Counted from the stretch's first letter, positions 32,601 to 43,152 are shown. The stretch: 64,000 bases of DNA from Blattamonas nauphoetae (GCA_033064195.1 JARBJD010000038.1:248001-312000); one strand, 5' to 3'. Numbers and translations: made by a program. Notes: generated by a model from the letters alone, not told the origin.

Positions 32601-35533
32601 ACACTGTTGTTCTCTCTGGAACTCCAATCCAACCGTCGAACTCTGATTCTGTTCACACACTCGATTTTGAGGTGGATGGAGCACCATCGATCACAAAAGT
32701 GCTGAGTCTATATCCAGAGGCAACACTGCGATTCAACCATCTCTACAAAGTGACGTCGATGAAACTGAAATCACCATCCACTCCAATCTTCATCGAGTCT
32801 GAAGCGTGCTCGTTCTCGACACCAGCTGAACCAACTCGAATTGTGGATGGGGATGGACGACTGAACTCGCAACGAACGGAAGTTGTTGTGACACTAACTG
32901 GCCTCGCTCTGAAAGAGGGAGCATATTCATTCACTCTCACTCACACGATCACAGCGAATTCTCGAACCATCACTGGCAGTCTGAATTCAGATGGAAATGT
33001 TGAATGTTCACACACTGTTGAGGAGAGCAATACGAATAGTTTGATCTTTGGGGAGACGTACACAATCACATCAGCCACACTGAACGCACAGCCAATCCTG
33101 TTCGATTCTGACATTCTCATCGAAGTACCTCATCCTCCCAAAGTGACAGGCGCGTCATTCACTTTCAAGAATTCGCCAAACACGACATGCGCCGTGACAC
33201 TGACAGGATCAGATCTGAATCTGAAGGGAAACTATCTCGTGACTCTTTCAGACGGTCCAACTCTGACGATCTTCTTCAACGATCCGAAAAAAGCAGTCTC
33301 TCCAATTCTTCTGATTGGTCGAGCCGGAACACTTCAATTCGACACAGCTTACTCTGTCGTTTCCATCAAGAAAGTTAAAGATGAGACAGATGTTGTTCTC
33401 GTTAACGGACCTGTCTCCTTCAACACGGAATCCAAACCAAACCCACTCGTAATGATTGTGGATGAAACGATTGGAAGCACATCGGCGGATTGTGGCGATT
33501 CAGTGAATCCGTGTTCATCAGTGGATGCTGCTCGTGAAATTGCATCTATCCTGTCGATCTCGAAAGTGACGCTGAAAGTTGTGACGTCAGTTGCTCAAAC
33601 TCAGCCGTGGCTAATCTCACACGATGGATCACTTGATGTCACAAAAGTTCAGATTGGCATCCCCACACTCCGAATCGCTTCATCAGCATCGATGGGCGAG
33701 GAGGAAGGGATGATTGTTGTGGATGGTGGGATTCTGGAAATCCGCGACATTTCTGTCATGATCGAGAACGGATCTGACTCGTTCGTTTTTGTGTTTGGAA
33801 GAGAAAGCACAATCTTCTTCGTCGGCTCCTCAATCACTGGCAGCGACAGAACCACCAATTCTGACGAGTTGGATGATGTGTGCACTTGGTCGGGTGGGGT
33901 TCTTCGCCTGGTGAATTGCACGACACTCGTGGACAACGTGAAACTGACGCATCATTCGCAGGGAGCGATCAACATGGATGGGGGATCATTGACTATTGAG
34001 TTATCCACTTTCCACGACAACACTCCAAATCACAAGTCGTTTCCTTCATTCCGTCGGAATGTGTATTGCACAGGCTCAGCCTGCATCATAATTGAGAGTC
34101 TGTTTGGAGGAGATGGGTCGAAAGAGCATCCATCAGCGTGGTTTTCGCTGAACAACTGCAACTTGACTGGAGAAGATGTGAAGTCAGACACGCCACTGTT
34201 CATCCCAACACTGTCGACAGAATCGACGAGCACGCTGAACAAGACGAACAAGGCGTTCTCGATTGACGTGAAAGGATCGACACTGATTCCGTGTGGATTG
34301 TGGTTGGAGATTGTGGAAGTGACGAAAGAGAAGATAGAAGGGACTTCAGAGAAAGTCGAACTGACAACTGATTCGTGCTCGTCGATCTCGGAGTCTTGCA
34401 TCTCTGTCGACGTTGCGCAGTCTCTCCTGTCGTCTCTGAACGACAATCTGGAATGGCGTGGACGACTGGTTTTCGGGAACAACGTGACCTCAGAGACTTC
34501 ATTTGTGATCCAAAAGAGCTCAGCTGATCGAATCTCGCAGTCAGTTCGTGACAACATGAAATGGTGGCTTCCTCTGGTGATTGTGGTTGTCTCTTTGGCA
34601 CTCATCGTGATCGTCATCATTGTGATTTGCTTTCGACGCCGCAAATCTTCGTCTTCTGAAAAGAAAGACACTGCGAGCACAGAGCTGGATGCGGATATCG
34701 TTGTGAAATTGGAAACAGACGAGTATTGTGACAGCTTCAATCATGACATCACCACTTCACATCGACAACTCAACTCGTACGGGATTCATGCTGAGCCTGA
34801 TTCACTCGGAGCGTCAACGTGCAAAGACGATGGAATTCCATCCACCAGCGTTGAAGAAGTGGAAGTGTTGGTGTGTGGGGAGGAGTGCAAGATCGAGATC
34901 GTTCAAAAGAATGAGACGCTGTTCGATCGACTGCACGGGCTGAACAAGCAGAGAGTGGATGCAGTTGCGGTTGGGAAGGAGATTGTGAAGGGTCTTCGTC
35001 ATCTGAGCAAGTCCGAGCTGTTCTCTGTGTCGCTGGCGAAGTGGACGCCGCACTGGGTTGTGCTGGACTCGAAGGATCGCGTGTGCATTCGGCTGAACGA
35101 AGAGCCAAGATTCCAAGTGAACCAGCATGGGCGGCCACTTGCGATTGATGATGGGCAGCGATGGCGAGCGCCTGAGCAGTCGAATGGTCAGCTGGGTGTG
35201 AACGAGGAGCGTGTGTCTGTTTTTCGGCTCGGCCTGGTGTTGCTGGAAATGAGGACGGGAATGATTCCCTTCGGGGAGATTGACGCAACGAACGCGTCTC
35301 GGCAGGTGTGTGCTGGTCTTCTTCCTCCGCACAAGGACGTGGACGAAGGGTTCATGTCGATTGTGCGAGAATGCCTGACGATCAATGCGAACGATCGACC
35401 GCTGCTGATGGAAGTTGAGGACAAGCTGGAACAGTATGCTTCGTCTCGAAAGATGGATGGGAAGGCACAAACAGCTTCTGGTGGAAAGACCGAGGCACTT
35501 CAATCTCGGCCGACAGTAGAGTTCGCGCATTGA
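26612..35533 (+). CDS. giant membrane protein: beta-helix head, beta-sandwich repeats, pseudokinase tail (2973 aa)
   Basis: Signal peptide MISQLLLLFAGVATCLNS. Residues about 40-680 have beta-helix-type repeats with SCxF.NCS..GGA motifs (for example SSNFTNCTGDSSGGAISLY). From about 690 to 2280 the chain is a string of roughly 95-residue units that look like beta-sandwich domains, each with a motif like LTG..L..GTYSVKLK and a closing FGETYEIVSI. A Cys-rich region follows, then a TM segment near residue 2650 (WWLPLVIVVVSLALIVIVII) and a basic stop-transfer RRRKSS. The tail (about 2765-2950) is kinase-like: SPHWVVLDSKDR in place of the HRD loop, RWRAPEQ for APE, VFRLGLVLLEMRTGMIPF for helix F, with no DFG or ATP-lysine seen. 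A likely surface protein of the same family as its neighbours; all four share the membrane-proximal region. Confidence 0.85.
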   Translation: MISQLLLLFAGVATCLNSPVSPIRLSSVLNTNSDFSKPKHNIDISMPLPKGIYIGNNIEIAHRWIELTGEPSNDLDDLKTELITLPKSDDTSNSDDGGRYDFGTCIFSLTNSTLSLKWIDFSLIDNSVEGRRQRNEDRAPRLAIVSSSMLTISESRIDQSPWTSPIVISPSKFEESTTESSVVVKKCSIRNDIGEMRGIVETSAFASFGGSISVSIVGCSFNSQIVLGKDGIGLSMTQTHRKRNEEVGSISSSLIGCVFVNMSSIGSCEQPCLPHLSQKMLGCVVSLTSSHLSGSTIRDVNHGGSLHCLNSSFSSLLSSPNTNSDPPRPTVTLPGESPKDFVDGTVYAFTYSSSNYYEHTPAVFSHCPFTGGLYNSDVRVIRFYNFNSTVSVLSCSFTNFASTFSGPAINFQRFDKFNNTFLTLRSSNFTNCTGDSSGGAISLYHKDTNLITSCRFENCSATPDYYGRCEGGALYCYRGDTYGADDRVEHDLKMVDCIFSDCTTGQRGGGVHLQHRVNVSIVDTKFDFCQIFNTTASTYGGGISAYGEAPLKVERCHFVSCSCSHGGGAIGTQTQIDVSISDTLVKDCVSGSTGAFFFIARFKNQKLSFSNVFFDGNVVGEDTAFFSTEDLNFTDTTPKFPDIAIMCPDPNFSSTVKFELCYTTIISDSTGMIIQGTLHESNLYEPVRYFDPEFDKFGPILTAAPTGRLNVRTGKIELEMKGKTPPIAQEYEVTAKEADNSETKFKMLFSGDTDALVSASQDRLKYNTDYTITKIVGTPSSSSSSTMANDIALPQAAWIFNLSATPSFLHFTTPEAPPILKASCRVGSGTDHAWIQLTGLNITTGTYSVKLKDVAFPFDVSFSDLKDENGQKQSTEASVRLFGDGNKLTFNKEYTLESLTDSASNAVDLRGMIVTFSTPQATDRIVGIGTMDFTNTQKDEVSVSLSGADMANAEYIIEISPSNLLNDDTISVTFTDQSGTLDGSVYSADGDPVHFEFGETYEIVSITRTNSQPILFFDTLNFSVPAEPARIESTSSVLNGPKTAVNVTLNGTALISAAMTVTVKNPSSNREFTSSLSFVDSTSCTVTFPTGQTETDAELVFGGLYDIVSIESSDGKSFVVNTGVKVRVPSAPIIDSISSSLSENCSHFEIVFGGSSLPSIGSLVASLSPSITLSLSYVDGKWTTGWLSNVETGMLMNTDYSVTKVASGDNEMILNKDSFKTPLGPTLSSIPTVTLKDDDLNSVVVSLDGHRMPVSSVVASFDLIVVESGGSSEEITIDVSFSSNEAGSGEVEVYKTGKLKYSTSYSVVRMTSAVVSVSIPSAVSFWTPAAPTRIISASCDLDTDTGKSAEIVLNGMSFPQSTPFTLTVFELDDSNLKTGNAIELLSSFETDGSSTLHTLSSLIYGNDASKLMFEKWYEVTKLEIANMKTIVDDLARFVIHPEPSRLTTISDSVNYFNKQTELSVALSGYKLTGLFTVTLKRNVSTIPIDVMVTFSDASAGDLKGILYSQLNPSSVNMTYDTKYSIVSMEDSSNGKVFVEEGLSFTTMGEPGRIESTSSLLNGPKTEVTVTLTGRELFSATMTVKLTNPSKSREFTSSLSFVDANSCTVTFPAAQTESETALAFDELYDIVSIESSDGKSFVVNTGVNVSVPSAPIITSISSLLSPNCTHFSISFSGSSLPSIGSFVASISPSISLALSYESGKWTTGWLSNVQIGMSMNTSYSVTKVASGDNEMILNKDSFKTPLGPTLSSIPTVTLKDDDLNSVVVSLDGHRMPVSSVVASFDLIVVESGGSSEEITIDVSFSSNEAGSGEVEVYKTGKLKYSTSYSVVRMTSAVVSVSIPSAVSFWTPAAPTRIISASCDLDTDTGKSAEIVLNGMSFPQSTPFTLTVFELDDSNLKTGNAIELLSSFETDGSSTLHTLSSLIYGNDASKLMFEKWYEVTKLEIANMKTIVDDLARFHVPSEPSRLIAAAQTVDLSMNFSTLTLTTRQLHTNQKYTVVLSGTPIQPSNSDSVHTLDFEVDGAPSITKVLSLYPEATLRFNHLYKVTSMKLKSPSTPIFIESEACSFSTPAEPTRIVDGDGRLNSQRTEVVVTLTGLALKEGAYSFTLTHTITANSRTITGSLNSDGNVECSHTVEESNTNSLIFGETYTITSATLNAQPILFDSDILIEVPHPPKVTGASFTFKNSPNTTCAVTLTGSDLNLKGNYLVTLSDGPTLTIFFNDPKKAVSPILLIGRAGTLQFDTAYSVVSIKKVKDETDVVLVNGPVSFNTESKPNPLVMIVDETIGSTSADCGDSVNPCSSVDAAREIASILSISKVTLKVVTSVAQTQPWLISHDGSLDVTKVQIGIPTLRIASSASMGEEEGMIVVDGGILEIRDISVMIENGSDSFVFVFGRESTIFFVGSSITGSDRTTNSDELDDVCTWSGGVLRLVNCTTLVDNVKLTHHSQGAINMDGGSLTIELSTFHDNTPNHKSFPSFRRNVYCTGSACIIIESLFGGDGSKEHPSAWFSLNNCNLTGEDVKSDTPLFIPTLSTESTSTLNKTNKAFSIDVKGSTLIPCGLWLEIVEVTKEKIEGTSEKVELTTDSCSSISESCISVDVAQSLLSSLNDNLEWRGRLVFGNNVTSETSFVIQKSSADRISQSVRDNMKWWLPLVIVVVSLALIVIVIIVICFRRRKSSSSEKKDTASTELDADIVVKLETDEYCDSFNHDITTSHRQLNSYGIHAEPDSLGASTCKDDGIPSTSVEEVEVLVCGEECKIEIVQKNETLFDRLHGLNKQRVDAVAVGKEIVKGLRHLSKSELFSVSLAKWTPHWVVLDSKDRVCIRLNEEPRFQVNQHGRPLAIDDGQRWRAPEQSNGQLGVNEERVSVFRLGLVLLEMRTGMIPFGEIDATNASRQVCAGLLPPHKDVDEGFMSIVRECLTINANDRPLLMEVEDKLEQYASSRKMDGKAQTASGGKTEALQSRPTVEFAH
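29700..30921 (+). repeat. internal duplication, copy A (period 1566 bp)
   Basis: Corresponds to 31266-32487 at an offset of exactly 1566 bp (522 codons). The last ~700 bp (from about 30212) looks identical in both copies, while the first ~500 bp is diverged. Such patchy identity suggests gene conversion or a recent unequal exchange. Confidence 0.85.
31266..32487 (+). repeat. internal duplication, copy B (period 1566 bp)
   Basis: Partner of 29700-30921. Identity stops abruptly after the shared CTGGCTCGTTT (30911 and 32477), where the two copies enter different repeat units. Confidence 0.85.
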
Positions 35534-36164
35534 TTGGTCGACGACGCTTGATCGTTGGATCTTCATTCGTTTTCGTTGAATCACGTCACACTTCCATTTT
35601 TGATCTTTCCATAACTCACTTCTGACTTCCCCATTCACTTTCACTGCATTCCACTTTTCTCTTCTTGCTTCTCATGTCATTTTCTTCTTTCGGATCACGC
35701 GGATCACACGTCACTCGTTCATCACTTCTCGTTGTCTTTCTTTGTTCTTCATTCAGACTCAATCGTCATCACTATTGTCGTTTCTCAACTGATATCTCGT
35801 TCTCCTTGTCGTCCCTGACATTTTGCAGTCATGTCACACAACTCTTTCTTTCTTCTTTTTCGGTTTCTTGTCTCTTATCCAGCCTTCTGGAACCGTTCAT
35901 CTCTTTTGTGCGAACACGGACAGTTTTGCTGTATGATTGTTCGCCACAACAGAAATGAATTCCTTCGTTGCTTCATCATCCAAATCCATCAGTCCTTTTT
36001 GGATTTGCTTCGCCTTTTGGATCCATCGCTCACTTCATCTCTCACCCACAATCACATCTCACGATCGAAATACTCACTCACACTTCACATTACGTCATTG
36101 TCTTAATTTTTCGGTTTCTCAATGTCGAGTGTGAATAGATTTAAGTCCGATTATTGCTTTTGAG
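35534..36164. other. intergenic, T/C-rich, no gene seen
   Basis: Lies between two co-directional beta-helix genes. Pyrimidine-rich on the plus strand with short chance frames (35665-35958, 35831-36106) that show no domain or codon pattern. It must hold the 3' end signal of one gene and the promoter of the next, but no specific site is identifiable. Confidence 0.5.
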
Positions 36165-39100
36165 ATGATCAAACCATACTTCGCACTTTTATCGTTCAAT
36201 CGGATGACCCTTCTTGTTCTTATCCTTATCTATCAACTATGTGTCGAAGCCACGTTCATTGAAGAGAGAATTATGCCACTTTCTCTCCAGATGGTCTTTT
36301 CTCATTCAACAGAAGCTCACAACATTTCTGGAAATGAACGAACTTTTGTGCCTAAAGCACTCCTGAACCATGGAATGTATCATTCGAATGCCTACAGACT
36401 GGACTCTGTCTCCCTGTCATTGCATGGATCAGACACGACAATCTGCCATACATCGTCATTAGCCAACACAGAATCGGTGAATGATCTGGACTCGGAGAAC
36501 TATGAATATACAAGTGAGAACACAGCTCCATTCATATTTGTGTTCTCTAATTCCACAATATCGATGTTCCACATCTCGTTGGATTGTGGATGGCGAGGCA
36601 CATGTGTCGGAAGAATCTCGTCATCCAGATTGACGATCGAGAACTGCCCGATCATCTCCAACCCCGAATCGTCTCCGTTTGTGATAAACAACGGATGGGA
36701 TGACTGTGGAAGCTCGGTTTTCTTTGTTGATTGTTGTCACAAATCGATTGAAAAGTCGAGCCTGCTCCCGTTGGTCAGCCTCACCCCGTCCCACATTACC
36801 CACGCCAGTCACACAGACAACGGCCAGAATGTCGCATCAACATTGGTGAGCTGTTCTAGCCTCTCACTAACCGACGCCCATCTCTCGATTGGATCTGGTC
36901 CGCTGGTTGGCTTCTCGTCGAAGACAGAGCAGGACGCAGAATTATCGAACAAGTTGGAGACTGTGCTGATTGGGAGCAGACTTGTGAACATGACAAGTGG
37001 CGAGGGGAAGGGGGCGATGAAAGGATGGAGTGGATCTCAAACAATTTTGGGTTCATCAGTGACTCGAAGCACGAACCATCTTTATGGAACAACATGCATT
37101 GACATGAACTTGGGAGGGAGTCTTCTCTGCTCAAACACATCCTTCTCGCACTGCCACTCCTCCCTCAAACCATCCTCCACCTACCCACACTTCTCTCTCC
37201 AGCACAAGTATGGATCAGGCCAACACAGATTCGGTTCGGAACACACCGAAGACGTCACCTTCAGTCGCTGCACATTCATTTCCGCGTTCACATCGGGCTC
37301 AGGAGGAGCCATCCGTCATTACAGTTCGAACACTCCCCTCACCGTGTCTGAATGCTCCTTCAGGAAGTGTCATGGACAGACTTGTGAAATGTCCAATCGG
37401 ACAACTTGTCACTCTAATCTGATCATTGCCACTTCATCACGATATTTTTGTCATTTATACTCGCTTTTATACCGTTTCACCACTCTTTTCTGACGATTTC
37501 TCGAATCGTGACTTGAAGATGAAAAATGGGGGAGATCAAAGAGAAAAGTCAATAAAAAAGAAGATTCTCTGTCAAACTGTGTCTTTAACTCAGCGGATGC
37601 TGTAAGATGAGATTGTTTGGGATCTCTACTTTCTCCCCAACCGAGGATCAAGCGTAGTTCTCTGGTCCGATCGACCCTTTCATCATCTTTTCAACCACTT
37701 CATCTCTTTATCCACAAACCTATTTCTCTTGAAACAAATTTTCCCAAAAAATCTCATAACAAACAGTGAATTGGAGGACTTGTAACAATTTTTGATCGAA
37801 TTGACCAATTGGACAAATTGGAAATCCAATTGGCCAATTCGATCGACCCCCAGAATTGGTCTTTTTACAAGTCTGGTCATGGAACTACTGGTGGTGGATC
37901 CATCCATGCCTACAGCTACAATGGAGACAACGCTCCAGTCACTCTATCATCGACGATCTTCACCGAAAACACAGGACAACAAGGCGCAGCCGCATCTCTT
38001 TTTTATAGAACCACCTGCACGATCACAAATGTTGTCTTCCGGAACAGCACTGCATCAGATACCAAAGGAGGCGGTTTAGTTGTGTCCTCAGTTGCAAGCT
38101 GCTCTCTCTCGAACACTGTCTTCGATACTTGTATCGCCCAGGCCAAGAAAGCCACAAGCACGGGTGGAGGAGTCTATATGTTTATTGTCGCCTCAATTGA
38201 ATTGGATTCTGTACTGTTCAGAGAATGCAGCGCACAGCAAGGGAATGACCTGTATTTTATGGGTGGTCGCCATACGATTCAAAAACTTGTGTCATACACC
38301 ACGAATTGTGATTCAACTTCAGAAATGCCGAATGTGTTCGATGCGAATGACAAAGTATTGGACGAGACTCTGATTCCTGCTGTGCCAACCGCATCAACTG
38401 CAACTCTTGAGGAGATTGGAAGCACTCCAATGACAGATCAGACATCTACCATCCAAATGAGAGTGTCCCAACAAGTGGATGGGAAGATGTTGGTTGTGGT
38501 GGACAACACGAACAACCACGAACCACCAAACACAAACTGCTCCCCGCCACACGTGAACTCTCCCCCAGCGATTCCTCGACTGCTGACATTCGACTTCAGT
38601 TCGTCGACCGAATCAGCGACGCCGACAGTGTCATTTGGAGAATGGGAGGAACTGCAGTATGAATCGGAGTATCATGTGATTGGGGCATCGATTGCGAACA
38701 CTCGCCTCTCATTCTCTTCGTCGGTTGCTCTGACGACACCGAATCCTGCTCGGATTGTTCAAATCACTTGTTCACTGGGATCAGGAACAGACCACTGCTG
38801 GCTTCAATTGAAGGGTCGAACACTTCCAAAAGGAACATACACTGTGAAACTGGTTGGAATTGATGACTTCTCGTTCACTGTTGAGTTTGATGGATCGAAG
38901 GGGGAAAAGACTCTGAACATGTTCTCATCACCTCATTCGGAGAAGTTGTTTGGAGCTGAAAGCAAACTATCGTTTTCGACCACATACGAAGTTGAATCGA
39001 TCACATTCGAAGACAACTCTGTCCTCATCCTCCTCGACCCTCCCCTCCTCGTCTTCACCACACCCGCGGAACAACCTCAATTGACATCAGTCGGCCCCGC

Positions 39101-42100
39101 CAGCTTCAAAGATGACACGACAAAAGACACCATCCTCATCCCTCTTGCTGGTTCGGATTTGTCTGGCTCATCATTCACTCTCAAACTCGTCTCTTCGTCA
39201 TCATCGGAATCAGTCTCTCTCCCAATCACGTTCTCCACAAGCAACTCAGAATCGTTCGAATTCATTGTTTATTCGAAAGATGCCAACAACATCCAACTGA
39301 GTTATGGAACGACGTACTCAGTGAAAGAAATGATCACTGGGACGACACAATATCTCTTCGAGACGGCGTTCTCAATCGAAGTTCCTGATGAACCGAAGCG
39401 AATCGAAGATGGATGGGTGACATTGTCTGGAACAAAAGAAGCGACAGTGAGACTGAAAGGAAGAGCGCTGACTGATGGAAGCTACTCACTGAAACTCAAT
39501 TCTGTGGACTCGGTTCGGACATCCGAACCAACTTTGAGCAATGATGGGGAACTGCTGTTCAAAGTTCCAATCAGCACTTCGCCCTCCTCGATCTTGACAT
39601 TCGGGGCGACATACACGATCTCGTCGTTGAAGTTTGGGAGTGACGATGTGATTGTGAACTCAGATGTCGAACTTGCTGTTCCCAACCCATCAATCGTGGA
39701 AACAGCAACTGTTCATCCGAACTCGATCAACACCTCAATGACACTTGACTTGGCAGGAACGGGCCTCGAGTTGGATGGATTCTACACTGTCACCCTCTCT
39801 CCGTCGTTCTCGTTCGACATGCTATTCAACGGCTCACCAACAGTTTCGTCTCCTAAACTACTTCTTGGGCGTGCAGATGGTCTTCTACACAGCACAAAAT
39901 ACACAATTGTGTCGATCACTCGTGTTGAAGACGGTTCGGATGAGATTCTGACGGATGGAATTGTTTCGTTCACCACTCCTAAATCTCCCGTGCCTCTGAT
40001 CCTCCATGTGAACAGGAAAGAAGGCGAAGATGATGTCTTCTGTGGAGAAAGCGATACTCCTTGCTCAACGATTGATTTCGCTTGGTCCATTGTGTCTGCT
40101 CTGAAGGCAAAGACATCCACACTTGCGATCGTGAACTCATCTAAACAGACACAGCCAATTCTCATCTCATCGGGAATGTCAGTTTTGTTGAGCAACGGAG
40201 GGAACTTGGAGCCGACACTGACAGTCCCTTCGTCGGCGTCGATGGGAGACAAAGCAGGATTGGTCGTTGTTGACGATGCTGGGTTCGAAGTGGATGATGT
40301 GACCATCAAAATCGAATCGACTGATCCTTCCTTCGTCTTCCTCGCTGCCTCCGAATCAACTGTCATTCTGAAAGAGGGTTCTTTCATTGGTCAGCCCTTG
40401 CCAACTCTCTCGTTGAATTCTGAAAGCGAGGATGTCTGCTCATGGGACAGTGGGATCATCAGACTTGACAACTGCACCACGAAACTCGATCGAATGACTC
40501 TGTCGTCTCTCTCGCAAGGAGCAATCCACCTGAAATCTGGAAGTGTCAACGTTGATGGAGTGATATTCCGCGACAACTCTCCTCATCTGGTCTCGTTTCC
40601 TTCAGCTCGCCGAAACATCCGTTGTGTTGAGGGAGGAGATGTGACGATTGGGAGTCTGAATGGAGGGGATGGATCAACAGACAAGCATCCTCATCTCTGG
40701 CTGTCTCACGAAGGCTGTTCGTTGAGTGGTGAGGATGCGAGACCAGACTCTCCTCTCTTCGTGCCAACACTCTCGTCGGAATCAACAAGCTCTTGGGTCA
40801 AGAAGGAGAAACATTTCTCACTGACAATTGTAGGAACAACGATGATTCCGTGTGGTCTGTCTCTTGAAGTGTTTGAGATGAAGAAAGACAAATCGGAAGG
40901 AAAATCAGCGAGAGTTGAACTGTCATCGGACACAGCTGACTCCTTCAACGAAACACACATCACCCTCTCCATCCCTCTCACTTCGCTCTCCTCGTTGGAG
41001 AGTGCTTTGGAATGGCGAGGAAGACTCGTTTTCGGTTTGAATCAAACAACATCGGAATGGTTCGTTGTTCAAAAGAATTCGGCTGATCGAATGGCTCAGT
41101 CACCTCTCGAGCACATGAAATGGTGGCTTCCTCTGGTGATCGTCCTTTCATGTTGTGCTCTCTTCGCAATCATCGTCATCGTTGTCGTTCTCCGCCGACG
41201 ACAAAAGCAGAAAGCGCAGAAAGATTCGGAAATTCAACAAGCGTCATCGAACGAGATGGAGGAAGACAAAATTGAAGTGGAACAGATCGACAACCAAAAC
41301 GAAGCGAAAGTTGTGCACACGAGTGTCAATGGATTGAAAGCCGGGTCGGTAGATCCTGAAAAAGGAGACGAATCGACACCAATTCAAACGAAACTGATGA
41401 ACGCACCGCTCGCAGCGTGTGTGAGTGTTTTGGACTGTTCAAGGCTGGAAACGAAGGAGATGCTGTCAATGGAGACGCTGTTCGAACGACTCCATCGAAA
41501 CAGGAAGGGGCTCCTCGACAAACGAGCGAAACAGATCGAACTGGCTCGTGGTCTGCAGAAATTGGGAAAGCTGAACCCTCTCGCTGAAGTTCTTCTTCAT
41601 CTTTCATCTCACTGGATTCTGGTTGATGTGGATGGAAGGCTGAACATCCAAATGAATCGGGGGTCGATCGCTTCACATGGAGGGCAGTCCAAAGTGAATC
41701 ACTCAACTGCAAATGACTCGGTTCTTCCTCAAGATTCTCGATCAGTGAATATGAACAACGAGAATGTGAATGGGATGAATCGAGAAGCGAAAGTGGTGAG
41801 GGAGAAAGAGGATCAAGAGGACCAGCGATGCAAGCGCCTGAACAGGGAGGGAACGATGCGATTCAAGCAAGCGATCTAGAGAAGGTGACGGTTTTTCGGC
41901 TGGGCCTAGTGTTGTGGGAAATGGAGACTGGACAGGTTCCGTTCCACGAAACAGATGGAGTGAATGCGGGTCGTCAACTGAAAGCGGGAGTGAAGCCAAA
42001 CATGGAAGCTGTTCAGAACAAAGAGATGCAAGAACTGATCCTGAAATGCCTGGAACTGCAGTCGATCGACCGAATTGATTTGGATAACCTGATCTCGTCA

Positions 42101-42154
42101 CTTGGCACCATCCCCGACGATCCAGTTCAAACACAGCAACTGTTCGGATCGTAG
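36165..42154 (+). pseudogene. beta-helix/TM/pseudokinase protein gene with a MITE insertion and a one-base gap
   Basis: The signal peptide lies within MIKPYFALLSFNRMTLLVLILIYQLCVEA. The beta-helix region is interrupted after KCHG at 37376 by the MITE 37377-37875 and resumes TTGGGSIHAYSYNGDN. Beta-sandwich units follow, then a TM segment from about 41118 (WWLPLVIVLSCCALFAIIVI) and a pseudokinase tail. Near 41829 one base is missing: GAC CAG CGA TG- CAA GCG CCT would give DQRWQAP as in the neighbours' RW.AP motif, but the frame is lost. The rest of the kinase-like domain (VFRLGLVLWEMETGQVPF) continues in another frame to 42154. The gap could be real or a sequencing error. If both lesions are real the gene is dead. 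Confidence 0.8.
37377..37875. mobile_element. 499-bp hAT-type MITE with 8-bp TSD
   Basis: Termini CAGACTTGT and ACAAGTCTG form inverted repeats that extend imperfectly to about 20 bp. The flanking direct repeats are GTCATGGA at 37369-37376 and 37876-37883. An 8-bp duplication and a CAG-starting TIR are hallmarks of hAT elements. It carries internal CCAATTGG palindromes near the right end and no coding capacity. Element plus duplication is 507 bp, a multiple of three, but it contains stops in the host frame. Confidence 0.85.
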
Positions 42155-42641
42155 CTGGTCACCTCACAAACGTCAATCGCACCACACTTCACTCAAACAC
42201 TCACTATTTCCACCACACAACACACAACACTTCACTTCATCCACCACACCACTTCAGACTCATTCTGAGTACCGCACTCCATTGCTCATATTCACGTCAC
42301 TATCAACCCAGACACTCACCACTCTTCTTGCTTCCTTTACTTGTCACTTCTCATTTATTGCCTTTTTCACGGCGCAGAGACATCACTGTCCCGATGATGG
42401 TCGAATTGGAGGCTGGCTACCCACTTCCATCGGACCACACAAGTCGGAAAAGTGGAGTTTCGCTGTCAGATACTTTTTTGGATTCAGTTGATAATAGTCA
42501 GACATTTCGTACAATTTCGTTGATTTTTCAGACGTTTTCAAAAAGATATAAAACTGTTTCAAACATTTTCCTCCTTAGTAGCAACAAACAAATGATATAA
42601 TAAAGAATAAGACACAAAACAATCATTCGAGACAGGAGCTG
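42155..42641. other. intergenic, CA-rich, no gene seen
   Basis: Between convergent genes. The first 190 bp is rich in CAC/ACA on the plus strand; the remainder is AT-rich. Chance frames only. It should contain two converging 3' end signals. Confidence 0.5.
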
Positions 42642-43152
42642 TCAAATCGGGTTGAAAAACGATTTTTGCATCGACTTTTGCGGACAGCCTGCTGGATGGG
42701 ACCACGTCACAAGATAATTCTTTGGTGAGGTGGCTGTCATGTTGATTATTTGCATCCGACTGCACATCACATCAATCACGAACGTCCCGCGATCAGACGA
42801 GGTATACGATGCTCTAACACCTTGCACAGGGCTGGAAAACGACTGTTTGATCAGACTGAACTTGGCTGTCGAATTCTTTCCGAGAGAACGGCACTGAGGA
42901 GTCGATCCTCCAGCTACGGCAACAGCTATAGCACCCGACACGTCGGAACAACCATCCGGAGCTCTAACTTCATCCAGATAATTGAAATACACAGTGTGGT
43001 CGATGAATTTGTACGAGTATGAACTCCTGAGGTGGCGAGAAGTCAACGACATGCTAAAATACAAACCCTTCACGTGTTAGTTGTTCCACATTGAATTTAT
43101 TTCCACGAACAGAGAGAGCAGATAGGGAAGCAATAGTAAGGGTGAAAATCAT
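42642..43152 (-). CDS. small secreted protein with a mannose-6-phosphate-receptor-homology-like (MRH) domain
   Basis: ATG at 43152 opens a signal peptide (MIFTLTIASLSALSVRG) followed by NKFNVEQLTREGF. The domain then reads SYSYKFIDHTVYFNY, a Cys-containing stretch (GCSDVSGAIAVAV, PQCRSLG), SYTSSDRGTFVIDVMC and NYLVTWSHPAGCP. The order and the closing Y.V.W..PAGCP are those of MRH/Atg27-type lectin-like domains; the full set of sugar-binding Gln/Arg/Glu/Tyr could not be confirmed. About 43075 the frame changes at a run of T (TATTTTAG), where one base fewer would give GFVFSMSLTSR, so there is either a base error or a very short intron. No TM segment is seen. About 170 residues. Confidence 0.55.

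Noticed and set aside
42155-42345. CAC/ACA-rich tract as a possible microsatellite or CRISPR-like array
   Set aside because: No regular unit or spacer pattern; simply CA-biased intergenic DNA.
43074-43088. A 13-bp intron (GTTTGTATTTTAG) in the MRH-like gene
   Set aside because: Far shorter than the 34-401 bp introns seen here, and a single extra T explains the break more simply; kept only as an alternative.
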